A model generated the notes under the pieces. It saw only the letters and a program-made list of their open reading frames with translations, did no database searches and had not been told where the DNA came from. 10,053 bases of DNA, taken from assembly GCA_022702195.1 (NCBI GenBank), contig JAKONB010000393.1, positions 1 through 10,053 on the forward strand. Direction: 5' to 3'. Positions 1 through 5,015 of this stretch are shown piece after piece (within the stretch, counting starts at the first letter, position 1; the number at the start of each line of letters is the position of its first letter). Made by a program: the position numbers and the translations under genes. Source of the stretch: Beijerinckiaceae bacterium (GTDB lineage Bacteria > Pseudomonadota > Alphaproteobacteria > Rhizobiales > Beijerinckiaceae).

Positions 1-189
1 GGATTCGGAGCCCCTTTGCCGCGAACCTGTCGGGGTGCGGTTAAGAACCCATGGCGGCCGGGCCAGAATGTGGCGCACCGCTGATTTTCCCCGACTTCCC
101 CACGGGTGCGACCCGCTGGCCACACCCAGCGCGGCTCACGAATCCGCGATGTGGCGAGGCGGCCGGGGATCGCGTATGGATCGCTCACG
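1..189. other. Leader/intergenic region upstream of the DUF2946 gene
   Basis: I find no convincing coding sequence here; long open frames through it on both strands are GC-rich shadows. It should hold the promoter and 5' leader of the copper operon, but I cannot identify a clean -35/-10 pair. Two small hairpins stand next to each other. CGGGT (103-107) pairs with ACCCG (111-115) across a 3-nt loop, and GCTGG (115-119) pairs with CCAGC (126-130) across a 6-nt loop. Neither is followed by a T-run, so they are not textbook terminators. They may belong to the operon leader, or to the end of an upstream transcript outside the window. Confidence 0.4.
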
Positions 190-561
190 ATGAGAAGCGG
201 TCTCGCCAGGGCGGAGAGGGTGCGCACGATCACGGCGGTGATCGCGCTCTACGCGTTCGTGCTGCACGGCTTTGTCGCCGGCCTGATGCCGCTGCCCTTC
301 CCGCTTCATGGCGGCCTCCCGTGTCTCGGGCAGATCGACGGCGACGGACCCGCGCCGGACGGCGCGACACCCGCCCATCACCCGTCGTGCTGTACCGCAC
401 CCGGCATCGTGGCGAACGCCGAGGACCCGGCCCTCGTCGCGGCCGGGATCGTCTGGCCCCGCCAATCCGCCATCCGCATCGCCTGGAATGCGGAGCCGCG
501 AAAGACCGCGCGCGGGCCGCCCGGATCGATCGCCCATCCGAGGGGACCTCCGACCGTCTGA
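190..561 (+). CDS. DUF2946-family small exported protein, probable CruR/CutF-type copper-responsive leader peptide
   Basis: A 123-residue protein with a short basic N-terminus, one hydrophobic segment at about residues 13-33 (signal peptide or membrane anchor), and then a Cys/His-bearing region: H40, C45, H63-H64 and the vicinal pair C67-C68. The size and layout fit DUF2946. Known members CruR (heads the B. pertussis operon with the TonB receptor BfrG) and CutF (heads R. capsulatus cutFOG) sense copper as nascent chains. In CruR, a CXXC motif senses copper and a C-terminal RAPP motif arrests translation. This protein carries Arg-Gly-Pro-Pro twice, at residues 108-111 and 118-121, the second only two residues before the end. 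It has CC rather than CXXC. The ATG at 190 places the hydrophobic segment where an export signal belongs; the in-frame ATG at 106 would bury it behind 28 extra residues. No strong ribosome-binding site is visible. The next gene starts 45 nt downstream. Family assignment is by pattern only; the regulatory role is inferred from family and context. Confidence 0.72.
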   Translation: MRSGLARAERVRTITAVIALYAFVLHGFVAGLMPLPFPLHGGLPCLGQIDGDGPAPDGATPAHHPSCCTAPGIVANAEDPALVAAGIVWPRQSAIRIAWNAEPRKTARGPPGSIAHPRGPPTV

Positions 562-589
562 GCCGATCGCCGATTCCGATCCCCTCAGA
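540..589 (+). promoter_or_regulatory. Candidate attenuator: competing RNA pairings around the DUF2946 stop codon
   Basis: The sequence TCCCCTC (580-586) can pair perfectly with GAGGGGA (540-546), which overlaps the second RGPP motif's Arg and Gly codons. The overlapping segment CTCAGA (584-589) can instead pair with TCTGAG (557-562), which contains the stop codon TGA (559-561). The two pairings share bases 584-586, so they exclude each other. A ribosome held on the last codons would cover both upstream arms. The Shine-Dalgarno-like AGGA for the next gene (595-598) lies six bases past the pairings. This is what a translation-arrest switch would need, but the function is inference; the base pairing is visible. 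Confidence 0.4.
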
Positions 590-606
590 TTGTCAGGACC
601 CAGACC

Positions 607-1584
607 ATGACCCGGATGTCCCGCGCCGCGCCCTGCGCCGCCCTCTGCCTTGCCCTCTCCACCGGCGCGGCCCTCGCCCACGCCACCCTCGCCGTCGGCG
701 AGGCCCGCCCCAATGCCAGCTATCGCGGGGTCGTACAGATCAGCCACGGCTGCGACGGCCAGCCGACCAACCGGGTGAGCGTCACGATCCCCGAGGGCAT
801 CGTCGGAGCCAAGCCGATGGCCAAGCCCGGCTGGCAGATCGACACAGAGAAGGGACCTTATGCCCGCGCCTATCCATATTACCACGGCAGCATCGCCGAG
901 GGCGTGAAGACCATCACTTGGACGGGCAATGCCCTGCCGGACGATCAGGTGGACGAGTTCGTCTTCGTCGCCCGCGTCACCGATGCGTTCGCGCCCGGCA
1001 GCACGGTCTATTTCCCGATTGAGCAGGATTGCGCGCAGGGCGGCTATCGCTGGACCGCGATCCCGGCTCCCGGACAGGATGCGCACGCCCTCAAGACCCC
1101 GGCCCCCGGGATCCGGATCCTCGCCGCCGCGCAGGCGGTCGCTCCGGCGGCCAGCGTGAAGGCGGGCGACCTCACCATCGAGACCCCATGGATGCGGGCG
1201 ACCCCGGGGGGGGCCACCGTGGCGGGCGGCTACGTGCGGATCACCAATACGGGCGCCACCGCCGACCGCCTCACCGGCGCGTCGATCCCGCTCGCCGGCT
1301 CCGGCTCGATCCATTCCATGACCATGGACGGCCCGGTGATGAAGATGGCCGCCCTGCCCCGGGGCCTCGTGGTCGAGCCGGGACAGACCGTCGAGCTCAA
1401 GCCCGGCGGCCTGCACCTGATGTTCGAAGGTCTGAAGGGCGCGCCGAAGGCGGGCGAATCGATTTCCGGAACCCTGGTCTTCGAGCGGGCGGGCGTGGTG
1501 CCGGTGACCTTCGCGGTGGCGCCGATCGGCGCCCTGAAGCCCGGCGGCGGCACACCGTCGGCGGCCGAAGGTCACCAGCACTGA
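607..1584 (+). CDS. Periplasmic copper protein: YcnI-type DUF1775 domain fused to a PCuAC copper-chaperone domain
   Basis: A 325-residue exported protein. Residues 1-24 form a signal peptide ending in Ala-Leu-Ala, so the mature chain would begin with H25. In YcnI (DUF1775) an N-terminal His, with a nearby Glu (here E32), binds copper. DUF1775 spans roughly residues 25-155. A linker rich in Pro and Ala leads to a PCuAC (DUF461) domain at about 182-305. Its copper ligands are visible: H236, M247, H270 and M272, close to the family pattern H-x10-M-x21-H-x-M but with one extra residue in the second spacer. M238 and M245 lie nearby. The C-terminus ends Gly-His-Gln-His, a further possible metal site. 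PCuAC proteins deliver Cu(I) toward the CuA/CuB sites of cytochrome oxidases; DUF1775 is linked to copper trafficking. AGGA at 595-598 suits the ATG at 607. An uninterrupted run of eight G (1206-1213) lies at the start of the PCuAC domain. It is the second gene of the putative copper operon. Confidence 0.9.
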   Translation: MTRMSRAAPCAALCLALSTGAALAHATLAVGEARPNASYRGVVQISHGCDGQPTNRVSVTIPEGIVGAKPMAKPGWQIDTEKGPYARAYPYYHGSIAEGVKTITWTGNALPDDQVDEFVFVARVTDAFAPGSTVYFPIEQDCAQGGYRWTAIPAPGQDAHALKTPAPGIRILAAAQAVAPAASVKAGDLTIETPWMRATPGGATVAGGYVRITNTGATADRLTGASIPLAGSGSIHSMTMDGPVMKMAALPRGLVVEPGQTVELKPGGLHLMFEGLKGAPKAGESISGTLVFERAGVVPVTFAVAPIGALKPGGGTPSAAEGHQH

Positions 1585-1623
1585 TACCATCTCCGATTGA
1601 TCCATTCGGTCCGTTGCGAGCGC

Positions 1624-1652
1624 GGGTCTCCTCCCCAGACGGGAGGAGGTCC
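1624..1652 (+). other. Strong hairpin between the copper-chaperone and receptor genes
   Basis: CTCCTCCC (1628-1635) pairs perfectly with GGGAGGAG (1641-1648) around a 5-nt loop. Two G-T and two G-C pairs extend the stem to 1624/1652, giving 12 pairs. It starts 40 nt past the upstream stop codon and ends 157 nt before the receptor start. No T-run follows, so it could be a weak or Rho-assisted terminator, an mRNA-stabilising 3' stem, or part of the receptor leader. The rest of the 225-nt gap has no gene. An imperfect palindrome at 1660-1674 (ATCG, TGATCAC, CGAT) might be an operator, but this is weak. Confidence 0.5.
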
Positions 1653-1797
1653 TGCTGCGATCGTGATCACCGATGGGATCGACCGGAAACCGCTTGAGCC
1701 GTGCGGTGCTCCTCATGGAAACGCCGCTCCCTCCCGATCCAGGGCCGGCGCAGCCCCGTCGCGAGCTGATTCGCGGCGTGTCTCGGCGCGCGTGGCC

Positions 1798-1802
1798 GGA
1801 GG
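1798..1802 (+). promoter_or_regulatory. Shine-Dalgarno site of the TonB-dependent receptor
   Basis: GGAGG lies seven bases before the ATG at 1810, a good spacing. It selects this start over in-frame upstream starts such as 1597, which would add 71 low-complexity residues ahead of a clear signal peptide. Confidence 0.75.
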
Positions 1803-1809
1803 CTTCGCC

Positions 1810-3930
1810 ATGTCCCGTCCCAAGTCCCGTCCCACGTCTCTCCACCGCGTCAGGGCCGGCTTCGCTGCGCTCGTTCTCCTTCCCTCCCTCCCCCTCCCCG
1901 CCCCGGCGCAGGGGGCGCCGAGCGCGGTCCTGCCGGAACTCAGCGTCGAGGGCGCCGCGTCCGGCTCGCTCACGGTGCCGAGCGTCGCGGCTCAGCGCGC
2001 GGCTTTGAACGGCACGGTGGGGTCCGTCGCCTTCGTCGAGTCCACCGCGTTCGAGAACCGCTACGCCAACACCTTGCGCGACGTCTTGAAGGACACGCCC
2101 GGCGTCTACGTGCAGGAGCGCTACGGTCAGGAGCTGCGCCTCTCGGTGCGGGGCTCGGGGATCTCCCGCGGCTTCCACCTACGCGGCCTCGAGCTTCTCC
2201 AGGACGGGATCCCGATCAACCTCTCCGATGGCAGCGGCGATTTTTACCAGATCGACCCACTCGGCCTGCGCGCGGTGGAGGTCTACAAGGGTGGCAATGC
2301 GCTGACCTTCGGCGCGACCACGCTCGGCGGGGCGATCAACGTCGTCACGCCGACCGCGTTCACGGCCACGGCGCCGAACGTCCTGCGCATCGACGGCGGC
2401 AGTTTCGGGACGATCCGCGAGAACTTCCAAGCTTCGCGCATCTCCGGCCCGGTGGATGTTCTCGTCAACGGCACGCTCACGCATTCGGACGGCTACCGCA
2501 GTCACGAGACGCAGCGCACCCGGAATTTCAACGCCAATCTCGGATATCGCCTCGCCCCCGGCATCGAGACCCGGTTCTACGCGGGAATCTACCTCACCGA
2601 TCAGAAGCTCCCCGGCACGCTGAGCCTGTCCGACGCGCTCCACGATCCGACCTTGGCCAATCCGGCGGCGCTCGCCGGAAACCAGTCCCGAAAGGTCGAA
2701 ACCGAGCGCATCGCCAACCGGACCACGTTCGCGCTCGCGATCGGCAAGCTCGACATCGATTCCTGGGCCATCCACAAATCGCTCTATCACCCGATCTTCC
2801 AGGTGATCGATCAGGATGGCTGGACCTACGGGGTCTCGCCGCACTGGTCCGGCAGCGTCGACGTGGCGGGTTTTCGCAACGACACCATCCTGGGGCTGCG
2901 GGCCTTCGCCGGGCAGAACTCGGCCCTGCAATTCAACAACCGCGCCGGCCAGCGCAACGGCCAGACCCTGAACGCACTCCAGAGCGCCTCCAACCTCGAG
3001 GCCTATGGCGAGAACCGGTTTTGGTGCCTGCCCGATCTGGCGCTGATGACCGGGGCCAAGGCGTTCTCGTCGAACCGCACCTACAGCAACAAGGGCGGCT
3101 TGCCGGCGAGCCCCGCCGTCCAGTTCGCCGACACCACCTATGAGGGTCTCAACCCGAAGATCGGCCTGATCTGGCAGCCCCTGCCCGACATCCAGGTCTT
3201 CGGCGACATCGCCCGCTCGCGCGACGTGCCCGACTTCTCCGATCTGGTGCAGCAGAACGCCCTGCGCACCACCTTCGTCCCGCTCGAGGCCCAGCGCGCC
3301 TGGACCTATGAGGCCGGGACGCGCGGGCGGATCGACCGCCTCGCCTGGGACGTGACGCTCTACCGCTCGGAGATCCGCGACGAGCTGATCAACTTCACGA
3401 TCAATCCCGGGCTCAACATTCCGGCCGCCACCTTCAACGCGCCGCGCACCCGGCACCAGGGCGTCGAGGCCGCCGTCTCGCTCGATCTGGCGCGGGACCT
3501 CGCCGGACCCGGCGACCGCCTCGTGGTGTCGCAGATCTGGACCCACAACGATTTCCGCTTCGTCGGCGATCCGGTTTTCGGCAACAATGGGATCGCCGGC
3601 ATCCCGCGCGATGTCCTGCGCACCATCCTCGCCTATGCGCATCCGGGCGGGTTCCACGTCTCGCCCTCCCTGGACTGGGTGCCGACGGGGGCCTTCGCCG
3701 ACCACGCCAACACGCTGCGGGCACCGGGCTACGCGCTTCTCAACGTCGAGGCCGGGTTCGACTGGTCCAACGGCGTGTCGGTCTTCGTCGATGCCCGCAA
3801 CCTCACGGATGCGCGCACCATCTCGGACATCGCGGTGGTGACGAACGCGGCGAGCGTGGCCGGCGGGCCGGCGGCGTTCTATCCCGGCGTCGGCCGCAGC
3901 GTGTTCGGCGGCGTGCGGGCGTCGTTCTGA
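1810..3930 (+). CDS. TonB-dependent outer-membrane receptor, FecA/COG4772-like, probably copper-related
   Basis: A 706-residue precursor. Residues 1 to about 34 are a signal peptide: basic start, hydrophobic stretch, Ala-rich cleavage zone. A TonB-box-like Leu-Pro-Glu-Leu-Ser-Val follows at 41-46. The plug domain runs from about 66 to 182. It contains the typical 'LRDVLKDTPGVYVQ' stretch (89-102), 'LSVRGSG' (111-117), 'LLQDGIP' (129-135) and a closing Gly-Gly-Ala-Ile-Asn-Val (173-178). The remainder is the 22-strand barrel, ending in a C-terminal Phe, as expected for Bam-dependent insertion. Length is normal for the family and nothing looks broken. Such receptors import scarce metal complexes using TonB energy. 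The substrate cannot be read from the sequence. The CxxxM copper motif described in the plug of OprC is absent, and the only cysteine I see is in the barrel. Copper is suggested by the neighbours: a DUF2946 leader and a copper chaperone, the same combination of functions seen in the Bordetella cruR-bfrG operon. Confidence 0.88.
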   Translation: MSRPKSRPTSLHRVRAGFAALVLLPSLPLPAPAQGAPSAVLPELSVEGAASGSLTVPSVAAQRAALNGTVGSVAFVESTAFENRYANTLRDVLKDTPGVYVQERYGQELRLSVRGSGISRGFHLRGLELLQDGIPINLSDGSGDFYQIDPLGLRAVEVYKGGNALTFGATTLGGAINVVTPTAFTATAPNVLRIDGGSFGTIRENFQASRISGPVDVLVNGTLTHSDGYRSHETQRTRNFNANLGYRLAPGIETRFYAGIYLTDQKLPGTLSLSDALHDPTLANPAALAGNQSRKVETERIANRTTFALAIGKLDIDSWAIHKSLYHPIFQVIDQDGWTYGVSPHWSGSVDVAGFRNDTILGLRAFAGQNSALQFNNRAGQRNGQTLNALQSASNLEAYGENRFWCLPDLALMTGAKAFSSNRTYSNKGGLPASPAVQFADTTYEGLNPKIGLIWQPLPDIQVFGDIARSRDVPDFSDLVQQNALRTTFVPLEAQRAWTYEAGTRGRIDRLAWDVTLYRSEIRDELINFTINPGLNIPAATFNAPRTRHQGVEAAVSLDLARDLAGPGDRLVVSQIWTHNDFRFVGDPVFGNNGIAGIPRDVLRTILAYAHPGGFHVSPSLDWVPTGAFADHANTLRAPGYALLNVEAGFDWSNGVSVFVDARNLTDARTISDIAVVTNAASVAGGPAAFYPGVGRSVFGGVRASF

Positions 3931-3936
3931 AGCGTC

Positions 3937-3959
3937 GGCGCCCCGCCCGACGGGGCACC
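3937..3959 (+). terminator. Candidate terminator hairpin after the receptor gene
   Basis: Seven bases past the stop codon, GCCCCG (3940-3945) pairs perfectly with CGGGGC (3951-3956) around the loop CCCGA. A mismatch and two more G-C pairs extend it to 3937/3959. An alternative stem, CGTCGG (3933-3938) with CCGACG (3947-3952), overlaps it. No T-run follows, so intrinsic termination is uncertain; position at the end of the operon supports the call. Confidence 0.45.
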
Positions 3960-3991
3960 CCAAGCGCGGCGGAATGCTCTAGAAGGGCCGG

Positions 3992-4966
3992 ATGTCCCTC
4001 GCCGCGCCGACCCTCGACCAGACCTGTCCCGCGCGCGCGCATCCCGACGTCCATGTGGGCGAGGACGGCTGGCTGTTCCTCACCGGGGGCACCAACGCCG
4101 TCCTCGCCCAATATGGCCAGCCGGGATTCGCGCGAAGCAAGCTCTGGCGCTGGCGCCGCATCCTGGAGGCGCGGACCTTCCGTCTCGCCCGGCTCGGAAT
4201 CCGCTACGCCCATCTCGTCGCCCCCGAGAAGCTGGCGATCTACCATCACACGGCGGGCGATCTGGCGATCGACCCGGATCGCTCGCCCGGCCTGCGCCTG
4301 GAGCGCTGGCTGAGCCTGTCGCTCGGCAGGCGCGCCTGGATCGACCTGGTGCGGCCCTTTCGCGCCCGGGCGCGTGGAGACGATCTTTATCGCCGCACCG
4401 ATTCGCACTGGAGCTTCGAGGGGGGGCTGCTCGCCTATCGGGAGATCTGCGCCCGCCTCGGCGTGGCGCCACGGGACGACATCGCGGCGCGCCGGACCGG
4501 GGCGGCGATGGAATTCAGCGGCGATCTCGGGACGAAATTCACCCCGCACCGGACCGAGCTCGCCGAAACCTGCCTGTTCGAGAGCGCGGCCCAGCGCGTC
4601 TACGCCAACGAACTGGTGACCACCTTCGAGGCGATGGGGCGCGGGCGGGACGCGCATATCGGCGCCCACGTGATCTTCCGCAACCCGTCGCCGCGAGCCG
4701 ATCCGCGCCGGCTGGTCCTGTTCGGGGATTCCTACGCGCATCACACGCCGAATTCCTGCACCGGCACCCTAACGCCGCTGCTGGCCGACACCTTCGCGGA
4801 GGTCCACATGCTGTGGTCCACCAGCATCGACTGGAGTTACGTCGCGCGGGTGCGGCCGGATTTCGTGGTCTCGCAGATCGCCGAGCGCTTCATGGTCGAC
4901 GTGCCTCAGACCGGCTTCAACATCGAGAAGCTCGCGGCCCTGGCGCTGGCGCGCAAGACACCATGA
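3992..4966 (+). CDS. AlgX/AlgJ-like SGNH-fold protein, putative O-acetyltransferase or esterase, no signal peptide
   Basis: A 324-residue protein with the landmarks of the AlgX/AlgJ O-acetyltransferase family: 'GEDGWLFL' (23-30), 'TDSHW' (136-140) and 'LFGDSYA' (243-249). In AlgX the nucleophile is the Ser of the GDS motif and the Asp-His pair lies in the T-D-x-H-W motif. The equivalents here are S247, D137 and H139, so the catalytic triad seems intact. Family members acetylate exopolysaccharides, usually in the periplasm with an MBOAT (AlgI-type) acetyl donor. Here the N-terminus has no hydrophobic segment. An in-frame TAG at 3980-3982 rules out a longer start, so the product appears cytoplasmic unless exported another way. 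AGAAGGG (3981-3987) is a suitable ribosome-binding site. No MBOAT or glycosyltransferase gene is visible nearby. The gene lies 61 nt after the receptor stop and converges on mrcA. The substrate is unknown. Confidence 0.75.
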   Translation: MSLAAPTLDQTCPARAHPDVHVGEDGWLFLTGGTNAVLAQYGQPGFARSKLWRWRRILEARTFRLARLGIRYAHLVAPEKLAIYHHTAGDLAIDPDRSPGLRLERWLSLSLGRRAWIDLVRPFRARARGDDLYRRTDSHWSFEGGLLAYREICARLGVAPRDDIAARRTGAAMEFSGDLGTKFTPHRTELAETCLFESAAQRVYANELVTTFEAMGRGRDAHIGAHVIFRNPSPRADPRRLVLFGDSYAHHTPNSCTGTLTPLLADTFAEVHMLWSTSIDWSYVARVRPDFVVSQIAERFMVDVPQTGFNIEKLAALALARKTP

Positions 4967-4976
4967 AGCAAGCACG

Positions 4977-5010
4977 CCGAGCGGGCCAGGCACTGCGCCG
5001 GTCCGCTCGG
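4977..5010. terminator. Hairpin between two convergent genes, candidate bidirectional terminator
   Basis: CCGAGCGGGCC (4977-4987) pairs with GGTCCGCTCGG (5000-5010): eleven pairs including one G-T, with a 12-nt loop. It fills most of the 49-nt space between the SGNH gene stop (4966) and the mrcA stop (5016). Neither side shows a clear T-run, so the call rests on stem strength and position. Confidence 0.55.
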
Positions 5011-5015
5011 GTGGT

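Noticed and set aside
106..189. Earlier in-frame ATG of the DUF2946 gene
   Set aside because: It would add 28 polar residues before the export segment and has no better ribosome-binding site.
1597..1809. N-terminal extension of the TonB receptor
   Set aside because: The extension is low complexity and contains the inter-gene hairpin; GGAGG at 1798-1802 and the signal peptide support the start at 1810.
1585..1809. Cobalamin riboswitch upstream of the receptor
   Set aside because: I looked for the conserved B12-box pattern and did not see it here or in 1-189.
136..2178. 680-codon open frame on the minus strand opposite the copper genes
   Set aside because: It is antisense to two clearly recognisable genes, its protein is low-complexity Arg/Gly/Asp-rich, and such frames are common in GC-rich genomes.
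2179..3963. 594-codon minus-strand open frame opposite the TonB receptor
   Set aside because: Composition reflects codon bias of the receptor on the other strand; no recognisable domain.
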